64,000 nt of DNA, taken from the NCBI RefSeq assembly GCF_000298215.1, contig NZ_BAHD01000004.1, positions 1-64,000 on the forward strand, read 5' to 3'. Within the stretch, counting starts at the first letter, position 1. Each line of letters opens with the position of its first letter. The notes beneath the pieces were generated by a model. It did no database searches. It saw only the letters and a program-made list of their open reading frames with translations, and had not been told where the DNA came from. The translations under genes were made by a program, and so were the position numbers. Source of the stretch: Kineosphaera limosa NBRC 100340 (lineage in GTDB: Bacteria > Actinomycetota > Actinomycetes > Actinomycetales > Dermatophilaceae). Shown here piece after piece: positions 33,303 through 46,638 of this stretch.

Positions 33303-35819
33303 ATGGAGGGTCCAGACATCACCGTCGCCGAAGCCGTCATCGACAACGGTCGCTTCGGCACCCGCACGGTCCGGTTCGAGACCGGGCGCCTGGCCAAGCA
33401 GGCGGGTGGCGCCGTCATGGCCTACCTGGATGACGACACCGCACTGCTGTCGACGACGACCGCCGGCAAGCACCCGCGCGAGGGCTTCGACTTCTTCCCC
33501 CTGACCGTCGACGTCGAGGAGCGCATGTACGCCGCGGGCAAGATCCCCGGCAGCTTCTTCCGTCGCGAGGGCCGTCCGAGCACGGACGCGATCCTCACCT
33601 GCCGGCTCATCGACCGGCCCCTGCGCCCGACCTTCACCAAAGGCCTGCGCAACGAGGTTCAGGTCGTCATCACGGTCCTGAGCCTCAACCCCGACCACCA
33701 GTACGACGTGCTCGCCATCAACGCCGCGAGCGCCTCGACCCAAATTTCCGGCCTGCCGTTCTCCGGCCCGATCGGCGGCGTTCGCGTCAGCCTCATCGAC
33801 GGCCAGTGGGTCGCCTTCCCGAACTTCTCCGACATCGAGCGCTCGGTGTTCGACATGGTCGTCGCCGGCCGCGTGGTCACCGCCGCCGACGGCAGCGAAG
33901 ACGTCGCGATCATGATGGTCGAGGCCGAGTCCACCGACTCCACCTGGGACCTGGTCAAAAACCAGGGCAAGGACGCCCCCACCGAGGACGTCGTGGCCCA
34001 GGGCCTCGAGGCCTCCAAGAAGTTCATCGCGGCCCTGTGCAAGGCGCAGGCCGAGCTCGCGGCCACGGCCGCCAAGCCCGTGCAGGAGTTCCCGCTGTTC
34101 CTGGACTACCAGGACGACGCGCTGGCCGCCGTCTCGGACGCCGCGACCGGCAAACTGCGCGAGCTGCTCTCGATCGCCGGCAAGGCCGAGCGCGAGGACG
34201 CACTCGACGCCTTCAAGGACGAGCTGAAGGCCGACCTGGCCGGCGAAGGCAAGCCCTTCGAGGGTCGCGAGAAGGAGATCTCCGCGGCCTACCGCTCGGT
34301 GCAGAAGCAACTGGTGCGCGAGCGCATCCTCACCGACAAGGTGCGTATCGACGGCCGCGGCCTGGCCGACATCCGGGCTCTGGGTGCCGAGGTCGAGGTG
34401 CTCCCGCGGGTGCACGGTTCGGCGATCTTCGAGCGCGGCGAGACCCAGATCATGGGCGTCACCACGCTGAACATGCTGCGCATGGAGCAGCAGCTCGACA
34501 CGCTGTCTCCGGTGACGCGCAAGCGCTACATGCACAACTACAACTTCCCGCCGTACTCCACCGGTGAGACCGGCCGCGTGGGCTCGCCCAAGCGCCGCGA
34601 GATCGGCCACGGCGCGCTCGCCGAGCGGGCGCTCATGCCGGTGCTGCCGACCCGCGAGGAGTTCCCCTACGCCATCCGGCAGGTCTCCGAGGCGCTCGGT
34701 TCCAACGGGTCGACCTCCATGGGTTCGGTGTGTGCCTCGACCCTGTCGCTGCTCAACGCCGGTGTGCCGCTGCGCGCCCCGGTCGCGGGCATCGCGATGG
34801 GCCTGGTGTCCGCCGACATCGATGGTCAGACGCAGTATGCGGCGCTGACCGACATCCTCGGCGCCGAGGACGCGTTCGGTGACATGGACTTCAAGGTCGC
34901 CGGCACCCGCGAGTTCGTCACCGCCATCCAGCTCGACACCAAGCTCGACGGCATCCCGGCCACTGTGCTGGCCGGCGCGCTGACGCAGGCGCGCGACGCG
35001 CGGCTGCACATCCTCGACGTCATGAACGAGGCGATCGACGCCCCCGACGAGATGTCGGTCTACGCCCCGCGCGTCATCAGCGTGCAGGTGCCCGTCGACA
35101 AGATCGGTGAGGTCATCGGCCCGAAGGGCAAGATGATCAACCAGATCCAGGAGGAGACCGGCGCCGACATCTCGATCGAGGACGACGGCACCGTCTACAT
35201 CGGCGCGACCGACGGACCCTCGGCCGAGGCCGCCCGTGCGCAGATCAACGCGATCGCCAACCCGACGATGCCGGAGGTCGGCGAGCGCTTCCTCGGCACC
35301 GTCGTCAAGACGACGACGTTCGGCGCGTTCGTGTCGCTGCTGCCCGGCAAGGACGGCCTGCTGCACATCTCCGAGGTGCGCAAGCTCGTCGGCGGCAAGC
35401 GCATCGACTCCGTCGACGACGTGCTCAAGATCGGCCAGAAGGTGCAGGTCGAGCTCAAGGAGATCGACCCGCGCGGCAAGCTGAGCCTGGCCGCCGTGCT
35501 GCCCGAGGGCGAGTCCGGCGCCTCGGCCGAGCCCGAGGCCGAGGCTCCCGCCGAGCGGGCGCCGCGCGCCGAGCGCAGCGACCGTGGTGAGCGCGGTGGT
35601 GAGCGCGGTGGTGAGCGTGGTGGCGACCGTAGCGACAGCGGCGAAGAGCGGGAGGGTCGCGGCGAGCGTTCGCGCGGCCGCAACCGTCGCCGCGGCGGGC
35701 GTCGCGGCGGTGGCGAGGAGTCGGGCGCCGAGACCGGCACCGAGACCCCCGAGTCCGACGCGCTCGTGCAGGCTCACGGCGACGACCAGGCCGCCCTGGC
35801 GACCAGCGAAGACGCCTGA
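33303..35819 (+). CDS. pnp: Polyribonucleotide nucleotidyltransferase (PNPase)
   Basis: 838 residues from ATG 33303 with AAAGGAGG upstream; the frame's extension to 33105 is leader. Two RNase PH domains (about 10-150 and 330-550; [20 protein letters not shown] and SDIRALGAE-type core), an all-alpha linker, KH domain ([20 protein letters not shown]) and S1 domain ([20 protein letters not shown]). The C-terminus adds about 100 residues rich in Glu/Arg/Gly including [16 protein letters not shown], common in actinobacterial PNPases. 3'-5' phosphorolytic RNA decay; core of the degradosome. Confidence 0.98.
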   Translation: MEGPDITVAEAVIDNGRFGTRTVRFETGRLAKQAGGAVMAYLDDDTALLSTTTAGKHPREGFDFFPLTVDVEERMYAAGKIPGSFFRREGRPSTDAILTCRLIDRPLRPTFTKGLRNEVQVVITVLSLNPDHQYDVLAINAASASTQISGLPFSGPIGGVRVSLIDGQWVAFPNFSDIERSVFDMVVAGRVVTAADGSEDVAIMMVEAESTDSTWDLVKNQGKDAPTEDVVAQGLEASKKFIAALCKAQAELAATAAKPVQEFPLFLDYQDDALAAVSDAATGKLRELLSIAGKAEREDALDAFKDELKADLAGEGKPFEGREKEISAAYRSVQKQLVRERILTDKVRIDGRGLADIRALGAEVEVLPRVHGSAIFERGETQIMGVTTLNMLRMEQQLDTLSPVTRKRYMHNYNFPPYSTGETGRVGSPKRREIGHGALAERALMPVLPTREEFPYAIRQVSEALGSNGSTSMGSVCASTLSLLNAGVPLRAPVAGIAMGLVSADIDGQTQYAALTDILGAEDAFGDMDFKVAGTREFVTAIQLDTKLDGIPATVLAGALTQARDARLHILDVMNEAIDAPDEMSVYAPRVISVQVPVDKIGEVIGPKGKMINQIQEETGADISIEDDGTVYIGATDGPSAEAARAQINAIANPTMPEVGERFLGTVVKTTTFGAFVSLLPGKDGLLHISEVRKLVGGKRIDSVDDVLKIGQKVQVELKEIDPRGKLSLAAVLPEGESGASAEPEAEAPAERAPRAERSDRGERGGERGGERGGDRSDSGEEREGRGERSRGRNRRRGGRRGGGEESGAETGTETPESDALVQAHGDDQAALATSEDA

Positions 35820-35841
35820 GTCACTAGCTGATCCAGCGCGA

Positions 35842-35879
35842 AGGCGGGCCTGCATCCCATTCGGGGTGCAGGCCCGCCT
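35842..35879 (+). terminator. pnp terminator
   Basis: AGGCGGGCCTGCATCCC pairs with GGGGTGCAGGCCCGCCT (one T-G wobble) around a 4-nt loop, 22 bp after the pnp stop; CGTTTGG follows. A strong factor-independent-type hairpin. Confidence 0.85.
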
Positions 35880-35921
35880 CGTTTGGCGTCTGGGGCCCGT
35901 CGGGCGCCCGCGGCAAAATGT

Positions 35922-36039
35922 GTTTGTGGTGAACTAATTACATGGTCGGCCCGGTGGCGTTTCCGTCGGGTCTCTGACCTGCGGCGCAGCGAAAGGGGTC
36001 GCTCGCCGTCGGGGGGCATGTCATTAGTTCGCCACAAAC
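35922..36039. repeat. 118-bp element with 23-bp imperfect terminal inverted repeats (MITE-like)
   Basis: The left end 35922-35944 (begins GTTTGTGGTGAACTAAT) matches the reverse complement of the right end 36017-36039 (which ends ATTAGTTCGCCACAAAC) at 21 of 23 positions. The 72 bp inside are GC-rich and non-coding; the arms are much AT-richer than their surroundings. No clear target duplication is visible. It could be a miniature transposable element or a regulatory structure upstream of the FkbM gene. Confidence 0.6.
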
Positions 36040-36149
36040 CCAAAACGGCCGAGGGCTCTGCGGGCCTCGCCGATCGCCATGCTCTGGTAGCAGCTAGGCC
36101 GCGGCGCGAGTCAACCTGTGGGGCGGTGGCGGCGGGTAGCGTGACCGGG

Positions 36150-37211
36150 ATGAACGTGAACCGCCTCAGGGGGATGGCGGTGGCCTCGGGTCGCCGGACG
36201 TTTCGCGCGCTACCGATTCGGTACCGGAGCAGGCTGCGGACGCTCACGGAACAGCGCCTGGGGAGCAAGGTGGAGCTGCGTCGCGTCGCGCTGACCCAGC
36301 AGGCGCCCGTCGGGTTGCGGCCCGCGTTGGCGCCGGTCGTCATCGAGGCGCCCGATGAGCTGTTCATCCCCAAGGCGCTCATCAAGCGCGGGCTCGTCGG
36401 CTACGAACCCTTCGCGCTCGAGACGTTTTTGGCCGTCCTGGAGGCGGCAGGCCCGGGCGCGGTGCTCGACATCGGCGGCAACGTCGGGCTGTACGGGCTG
36501 CTCGCCTGTGCGCACGGCGGCCGGGAGGTGCACTCCTTCGAGCCCACCCCGCTGGTGGCGGCCGCCGCGCGCCGATCGGCCGCGGTCAGCGACCTGCGGC
36601 TGCACGTCCACGAGGTCGCCGTCGGCGACGGGGTCGGGCCGGCCACGCTCTACATCTCCGACACCTCGGACGCGTCGAACTCGCTCAACCCGACGTTCCG
36701 GCGTCACGTGCAGGAGGTCGTGGTCCCCGGCACCACGGTGGACGCATTCGTGGCCAAGCGCCGGATCGCCCCGGCGGTCATCAAGATCGACACCGAGTCG
36801 ACCGAGGCCGCCGTGCTGCGCGGCGCCCGCACCACCATCGAACGCCACCGCCCCTGGATCCTGCTCGAAGTCCTGCCGGCCCGCAGCCGGGGCGGTGAGC
36901 TCGACGCGGCGATGACCGATCTCGGGTACAGCTACTACCCGCTTCGCTCCGCCGGCCGCATCGAACCGGTCGAGCACATCGAGGGAGCCGCCGGCGGCGC
37001 CGACATGTACCTGCTCTCCCCGCGGCCGATGCGCTGGCCCGACTGGCAGCGCGTCGAGGGCTGGCGCCAGGCACTGACCGGAGTCACGGTGACACACGAA
37101 CACGTCGACGTCGCCGCCCGCCTTCTGGACGACGTGCTCGTCACTGCCTGCCGCACCGGGGCGTCGCAGCCAGCGGCCGCCGCCCCGGCGCGCCATCCCA
37201 CCCCGGCGTAG
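36150..37211 (+). CDS. FkbM-family SAM-dependent methyltransferase
   Basis: 353 residues from ATG 36150; the frame continues upstream through the inverted-repeat element, which is not coding. Rossmann motif I is VLDIGGNVGLYGLLA, followed by HSFEPTPLVAAAARRS and the FkbM-typical IKIDTESTEAAVLRGA. The family methylates hydroxyls of sugars or polyketides (FkbM itself acts on FK506). No glycosyltransferase or cell-wall genes are adjacent, so the substrate is unknown. Convergent with the DHOD-like gene. Confidence 0.88.
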   Translation: MNVNRLRGMAVASGRRTFRALPIRYRSRLRTLTEQRLGSKVELRRVALTQQAPVGLRPALAPVVIEAPDELFIPKALIKRGLVGYEPFALETFLAVLEAAGPGAVLDIGGNVGLYGLLACAHGGREVHSFEPTPLVAAAARRSAAVSDLRLHVHEVAVGDGVGPATLYISDTSDASNSLNPTFRRHVQEVVVPGTTVDAFVAKRRIAPAVIKIDTESTEAAVLRGARTTIERHRPWILLEVLPARSRGGELDAAMTDLGYSYYPLRSAGRIEPVEHIEGAAGGADMYLLSPRPMRWPDWQRVEGWRQALTGVTVTHEHVDVAARLLDDVLVTACRTGASQPAAAAPARHPTPA

Positions 37212-37244
37212 CACCACCCCCACCACATCGCCGAAGGTCATACC

Positions 37245-37286
37245 TTCCGGCGAACTTCAGAGTTCCTTCTATGGCTCTGGCCGGAA
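37245..37286. terminator. Two-part hairpin between convergent genes
   Basis: TTCCGGC pairs with GCCGGAA and, inside after a one-sided 6-nt bulge, CAGAG pairs with CTCTG. It lies between the FkbM stop and the DHOD-like stop and may terminate both transcripts weakly. Confidence 0.45.
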
Positions 37287-37332
37287 AGTAGGACTCTCGG
37301 GAAAGGGGTGCGCCATTCGGGAAGGGCGCGAG

Positions 37333-38343
37333 CTAGAGGCGGCCGTAGACGTTCTTGGCCTTCTCCAGGGCGGAAACGTAGCCGGCGCGCTCGTAGGCAT
37401 TGGCGTCGACATCGGTGGGCACCGCGAGCAGGCCGCGTGCGGCGTCCAGAGAAGCGAAGTTCTTGCGGGCCAGCCACGTCTCCAGACCGTTGAGCAGCGC
37501 GCGGGTGTGGTCGGGGCCGTGGCGCAGCAGCGACGACGTGGTCATCGCGACATCGGCGCCGGCCAGCAGGTAGCGCACCACGTCCTCCCACGTCTCCACG
37601 CCGCTGGTGCCGGCCAGGCTTGCCTGCACCCGCCCGCGCAGCGCCGCGATCCAGGTGCGCGGCAGCCGGCCGTCGTTGGGTGTCGACAGGTACACCCCGG
37701 AGGAGGTCTCCACGGCCTCCACATCGACCTCCGGCTGGAGGAAGCGGTTGAACAACACGAGCCCGTCGGCGCCCGCCTCGTCGAGGCAGACCGCCAGCTG
37801 CCCGATCGAGCTGAGGTAGGGCGACATCTTGACCGCCACCGGGATCGAGACGACGTCTTTGACCGCGGTGAGGATCTCGATGTGCCGCTCCTCGACCTCG
37901 CGGCCGCTAGTCGTCACGTCGCCCGGCACGAGGTAGATGTTCAGCTCGATCGCGTAGGCGCCCGCGTCCTGCATGCGCCGCGCGAAGTCCGTCCAGCCGC
38001 CCGCGTTCGACCCGTTGAGGCTCGCGATGATCGGCACATCGACCGCGCTGACCGAACGCTCCAGCAGGTTCAGGTAGCGGTAGCTCAGTCCGCTGGCGCT
38101 CGCGCTGGGCGTCGGGAAGTACGACAGCGACTCGGCGAACGACTCCGACCCCAGCTCCTCGAGGAGCGCGTCCTTGGCCGCCTCGTGCCGCAGCTGCTCC
38201 TCGAAGAGCGAGTAGAGCACGATGGCGCCCACTCCGCCGTCAGCCAGCGCGCGCACGCCGTCGAGGTTCTGCTGCAGCGGGCCCGCCGAGGCCACCACCG
38301 GATTACGCAGGGTCAGCCCGAGATACTGGGTGCTCAGGTCCAT
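37333..38343 (-). CDS. Dihydroorotate dehydrogenase-like flavoprotein of the PFOR operon
   Basis: 336 residues from ATG 38343, 1 bp after the nifJ stop. A DHOD-type TIM barrel: N-terminal STQYLGLTLRNPVVASAGP, IIASLNGSNAGGWTDFARR, ELNIYLVPGDV, VAVKMSPYLSSIGQLA and GVETWEDVVRYLLAGADVAM. Compared with PyrD, the orotate-binding loop is changed and the context is nifJ rather than pyr genes. Such DHOD-like proteins recur next to nifJ in actinobacteria and cyanobacteria, role unknown. A true PyrD is unlikely. Third gene of the GltD-like/nifJ/DHOD-like operon. Confidence 0.85.
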   Translation of the reverse strand: MDLSTQYLGLTLRNPVVASAGPLQQNLDGVRALADGGVGAIVLYSLFEEQLRHEAAKDALLEELGSESFAESLSYFPTPSASASGLSYRYLNLLERSVSAVDVPIIASLNGSNAGGWTDFARRMQDAGAYAIELNIYLVPGDVTTSGREVEERHIEILTAVKDVVSIPVAVKMSPYLSSIGQLAVCLDEAGADGLVLFNRFLQPEVDVEAVETSSGVYLSTPNDGRLPRTWIAALRGRVQASLAGTSGVETWEDVVRYLLAGADVAMTTSSLLRHGPDHTRALLNGLETWLARKNFASLDAARGLLAVPTDVDANAYERAGYVSALEKAKNVYGRL

Positions 38344-38344
38344 G

Positions 38345-41910
<3,566 letters not shown>

Positions 41911-41914
<4 letters not shown>

Positions 41915-43758
41915 CGGCGCTGTCCTGTCTGCGAGGTGTTGGCCGGGGCATCGGGGTGTACCGGCTCGTCGAGGTTCTCGGGCAGGCCCGGTACGTCCAT
42001 CCGCTCGCCGGCGGCCACCGCGAAGCGGGAGGCGGCCACGACGGCGGCCTCGATGCCTGCGCCGCCGCCGGGTGTGATGGCACCCGGGGGAGTCAACGGT
42101 CGATCCGGATGGCCGTCGACGACCATGTCGATCGCGTGCACGGGGCACTGTTCGTAGCACGTGCCGCAGCCCGTGCACTTGTCGTAGTCGTAGCGGTACC
42201 GGAAGCCCTTGCCGAGCTTGATGATGGCGTCCTCCGGGCAGGAGCCCAGGCAGCCGTCGCACTCGATGCAGTTGCCGCAGCTCAGGCAGCGCCACGCCTC
42301 CGCGGTGGCCTCGTCGGTGTCGAAGCCGCCCACGACCTCCTCGAAGGCCGCGGTGCGGGCGGCCGGGTCGAGCTCGGGCTGGGCGCCCCGCTTGTGATCG
42401 CCGAAGTACCACAGGTGCAGCTCGTCGAGCTCCACGACCGGGTGCTTGGGCCGCTCCGGCACCGGTACCGAGCGCAGCCACGCGTCGATGGTGCGGGCCG
42501 CCTTCTTGCCGTGCCCGACACCCACCGTCACCGTCCGCTCCGAGGGCACCGCGTCGCCGCCGGCGAACAGGCCCGGGACGTCGGTCATCAGCGTCCGGGT
42601 GTCGACCTGCACGACGTCACCGTCGAAGCGCAGGCCGGGGATCGTGTGCATGAAGGCCGTGTCCGCCTCCTGGCCCAACGCCAGGATGACCGTGTCGGCC
42701 TCGAGCTTCTCGAAACGCCCGGTGCCGCGCGGCTTGCCGTCGTCGTCGAGCTCCATGATCTCGACCGTCAGGTCGTCGTCGACGTCGGTGATCGTGCGCA
42801 GCCAGTTCATCGTGATGCCCTCGCGCTCGGCGTCGGCGGCCTCCTCGGCGTGCGCCGGCATCTGGTCGCGGGTGCGGCGATAGACGACCATGCTCTCTTC
42901 CACGCCCAGTCGCTTGGCCACGCGCGCCGCGTCCATCGCCGTGTTGCCGCCGCCGTAGACCGCGACCCGGCGGCCCAGCACCGGGCGCTCGCCCGAGGCG
43001 ACATCACGCAGGAAGCTCACCGCGTCGACCACCTTGCCGGCGTCGCGCGCGGGGATGTCGACCCGCTTGGACAGGTGTGCCCCCACCGCGACGAAGACCG
43101 CGTCGAAGCCGCCCTCGCGCTGCTCCGCGAGCAGGTCGGTGACGTTGTGCTCGGTGACGATGCGCACCCCGAGGTCGACCAGCCGGCCGATCTCGGCGTC
43201 GAGCACGTCGCGCGGCAGCCGATACTCCGGGATGCCGTAGCGCATCATGCCGCCCGGTTGCCGGGAGGCGTCGTGGATCTCGACGTCGTGCCCGCGGCGG
43301 CGCAGGTGATAGGCCGCCGACAGGCCGCTGGGGCCGGCGCCGACGATCAGCACCCGGTAGCCGCTCTCCTGCGCGGGCGGGACGAACGACCAGCTCTGCT
43401 CGATGGCCGTGTCGCCCAGGAAGCGCTCGACCCCGTGGATGGAGATCGCGGAGTCGAGGCCGGCGCGATTGCAGGCGGTCTCGCACGGGTGGTAGCAGAC
43501 GCGGCCGTGGATGGCCGGGAACGGATTGTCCTGGGTCAGCTGGCGCCAGGCGGCCTGCGGGTCGCCGGCCTTGATGAGCCGCAACCACTCCTGGATGTTC
43601 TCGCCCGCGGGGCAGCCCGCATTACATGGCGGTAAGAGGTCGACGTAGACGGGCATCCGATTTCGTACCGGCGCGACCCGCCCGGCGGATGACGCCAGAT
43701 CGGGTAACCGGGTGACGTCTCGGGCAGGTGCGCTGATCGTTGGGTCGGAGTCGACCAT
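41911..43758 (-). CDS. GltD-like FAD/NAD(P) oxidoreductase with ferredoxin domain
   Basis: 615 residues. N-terminal 4Fe-4S region (PPCNAGCPAGENIQEWL, CYHPCETACNR), FAD motif VLIVGAGPSGLSAAYHL, NAD(P) motif RRVAVYGGGNTAMDAARV, second FAD motif VPGLFAGGDAV, and a C-terminal ferredoxin-like module (CLSCGNCIECDGCLGSCPED, then CTGCGTCYEQCPVH). This glutamate-synthase-beta-like fusion lacks a partner gltB here; upstream coupling to nifJ suggests that it moves electrons between reduced ferredoxin from PFOR and NAD(P)H. First gene of the operon. Confidence 0.88.
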
Positions 43759-43918
43759 TCGTCATCCTCGCTCGTCGTTGATGTCGAAGAAGGCGGTCCA
43801 GGGTGCCTGGACCCTGGCGTGAACCTAACTGGGGGGTGGTGTGATCGGCAGGGACCAATGACCCGCGTTCACCCTCGGCAGGCCGTCGGCGGCGACCTAC
43901 AACGAGGTGCTCCAGTTT

Positions 43919-43954
43919 TTCATCAACATCGCCGCTTCTTCATCAACATCGCCG
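43919..43954. repeat. 20-bp tandem duplication in intergenic sequence
   Basis: TTCATCAACATCGCCG occurs at 43919-43934 and 43939-43954, 20 bp apart, between the GltD-like gene and the DAACS transporter. Without the duplication, plus-strand frames read like the tail of a membrane protein (LQFFINIAVLLPLTLVGL), so the interval 43870-44010 may be the decayed 3' end of a gene. Confidence 0.5.
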
Positions 43955-44015
43955 TGCTTCTGCCGCTGACCCTGGTCGGTCTGCGCCGGCATCGTCGGCT
44001 GCGTGGCGGGGTCGG

Positions 44016-45350
44016 TCAGTGCGCGGCGACCGGCTCGCGGGTCTCGACGCGGCTGGGCTCGGCGTCGGGCTCCTGGGTCAGCTCCACCGGGCGGGCGTTG
44101 TAGACGTCGCGGTCGAGGATCCCCTGGCGGGCGGCGACGAGCGTCGTCATCGCGGCCTGACCGGCGACGTTCGTCGCGGTGCGCATCATGTCGAGGATCG
44201 GGTCGATCGCCAGAAGCAGGCCGGCGCCGGCCAGCGGCAGGCCGAGCGTGCTCAGCGTGAGCGTCAGCATGACGATCGCGCCGGTGAGCCCCGCGGTGGC
44301 GGCGGATCCCACGACCGAGACGAAGGCGATGAGCACGTAGTCACCGATCGACAGCGGCACCCCGAAGATCTGCGCGACGAAGATCGCGGCGAGGGCCGGG
44401 TAGACCGCGGCGCAGCCGTCCATCTTCGACGTCGCGCCGAAGGGAATCGCGAAGGAGGCGTACTCGCGCGGCACCCCGAGGCGCTCGATCGCCACACGCT
44501 GCGTCAGCGGCATCGTGCCGACCGAGGAGCGTGAGACGAAGGCGAGCTGGATCGCCGGCCACGCGCCGGCGAAGAAGCGCATCGGGTTGAGCCGGCCGAA
44601 GACCGACAGGAGCAGCGGGTAGACGAGGAACATCACGATGGCGCAGCCGACGTAGACGTCGATGGTGAAGGTCGCGAGCGGCGCGAGGAGGTCCCAGCCG
44701 TACTGCGCGACGGCGGCGCCGATGAGGCCGAGCGTGCCGATCGGCGCGAGGCGGATGACCCACCACAGCGCCTTCTGGGTGATCTCCAGGAGGGCGGCGT
44801 TGACGGCGAGGAAGGGCTCGGCCTTTGCGCCCAGGCGCATCGCGGCGAAGCCGACGACGACGGCGAGGAAGACGATCTGCAGCACGTTGCCCTCGACGAA
44901 CGCCTCGACGGGGTTCGTCGGGACGATGCCGACGAGGAAGTCGGTCCAGCCGCCCTGCTTCTGCGGGGCCTGGGCGCCGGCGACGTCGAGCGAGACGCCC
45001 TGGCCGGGATTCGTCAGCAGGCCGAGGCCGATGCCGATGCCGACGGCGATGAGCCCGCTCAGGGCGAACCAGCCGAGCGTCGCTGCGGCGAGGCGGGCGG
45101 CGTTCTTCAGGTGCGCCAGCTGGACGATGCTCGCGACGATCGCGGTGAAGACCAGGGGCGGCACGGCGAGCTTGAGCAGCTGCACGAAGAGCGACCCGAC
45201 GGTGTCGAGGGTGCCGGTGAGCCAGTCGAGCTGGGCCGCCCGAGCGAGGAAGCCCAGGGCCAGCCCGAGGACGAGCGCCAAGAGGATCTGGGCCCCGAAG
45301 GACGGCAACGGAATCCGCCGACGAGAAGGAGGCGGGGTGGTAGCGGTCAT
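44016..45350 (-). CDS. Dicarboxylate/amino acid:cation symporter (DAACS family)
   Basis: 444 residues with eight membrane helices and re-entrant loops. Family signatures: serine-rich loop AFVSRSSVGTMPLTQR (normally SSxATLP), the motif FAIPFGATSKMDGCAAVYP and the C-terminal DPILDMMRTATNVAGQA with the substrate- and Na-binding Asp and Asn. It imports C4-dicarboxylates or acidic/neutral amino acids. The change from ATLP to GTMP in the first loop hints at a different substrate. Single gene, divergent from dapB. Confidence 0.9.
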   Translation of the reverse strand: MTATTPPPSRRRIPLPSFGAQILLALVLGLALGFLARAAQLDWLTGTLDTVGSLFVQLLKLAVPPLVFTAIVASIVQLAHLKNAARLAAATLGWFALSGLIAVGIGIGLGLLTNPGQGVSLDVAGAQAPQKQGGWTDFLVGIVPTNPVEAFVEGNVLQIVFLAVVVGFAAMRLGAKAEPFLAVNAALLEITQKALWWVIRLAPIGTLGLIGAAVAQYGWDLLAPLATFTIDVYVGCAIVMFLVYPLLLSVFGRLNPMRFFAGAWPAIQLAFVSRSSVGTMPLTQRVAIERLGVPREYASFAIPFGATSKMDGCAAVYPALAAIFVAQIFGVPLSIGDYVLIAFVSVVGSAATAGLTGAIVMLTLTLSTLGLPLAGAGLLLAIDPILDMMRTATNVAGQAAMTTLVAARQGILDRDVYNARPVELTQEPDAEPSRVETREPVAAH

Positions 45351-45472
45351 GACAAAGCTCCGGTCGATGCGACATTGGGGATGACGGGCACAACCAGCGA
45401 CCCGCGCGATCTCTTCCCGGGGCGCTCCCAGGTACTTCTGACGCCCGTCTCAGCGTGTCGTCCCTCTCGTGA

Positions 45473-46322
<850 letters not shown>

Positions 46323-46324
46323 TG

Positions 46325-46364
46325 CGAAGCGCCACCCCACCGGTTCGGGTGAGGTGGCGCTTCG
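46325..46364. terminator. Bidirectional terminator between dapB and ybdD
   Basis: CGAAGCGCCACC (46325-46336) pairs perfectly with GGTGGCGCTTCG (46353-46364); the loop contains CACC/GGTG that can extend the stem. Located between convergent genes, so it may serve both. Confidence 0.75.
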
Positions 46365-46390
46365 TGTAGAGCAGAGCAGGTGATCCGACG

Positions 46391-46594
46391 TCAGCAGCAG
46401 CGGGTCGCGGGATTGCGCTCCATGTCGTCGTACTTCTCCCGCCAGAACTGCTTGACGGTCGGCACCGGCGCGCCCGGGTGGGTCCGCGCGAGGTGCTCGA
46501 CGTAGCGCTCGTAGGCGTCCGCGCCGGTCATCCCGCGCCAGTACCAGCGCAGGGCACCGGCGTAGCGCTGGGCGCGGGACAGGACGGCGGTCAT
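46391..46594 (-). CDS. ybdD: YbdD/YjiX-family small protein
   Basis: 67 residues starting MTAVLSRAQRYAGALRWYWRGM, then DAYERYVEHLARTHPGAPVP and KQFWREKYDDMERNPATRCC. This matches the short DUF466 (YbdD/YjiX) proteins encoded after cstA/btsT in many bacteria and thought to assist pyruvate transport. It follows cstA by 44 bp in the same direction. Confidence 0.88.
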   Translation of the reverse strand: MTAVLSRAQRYAGALRWYWRGMTGADAYERYVEHLARTHPGAPVPTVKQFWREKYDDMERNPATRCC

Positions 46595-46638
46595 GCCCCC
46601 ATCATGCGCCCGGGCCTCGTGTGCCGCCATCGGCGCGG

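Noticed and set aside
33093-35855. A 920-codon minus-strand open frame opposite pnp
   Set aside because: Same mirror-frame effect; low-complexity Leu/Ala/Gly/Arg composition, no start region, and PNPase on the other strand is certain.
35883-36149. N-terminal extension of the FkbM frame
   Set aside because: It reads through the inverted-repeat element and has no conserved sequence; ATG 36150 gives a normal family length.
37333-38343. Calling the DHOD-like gene pyrD
   Set aside because: The protein lacks the usual orotate-site pattern and pyr neighbours and is coupled to nifJ; the DHOD-like subgroup is the better call.
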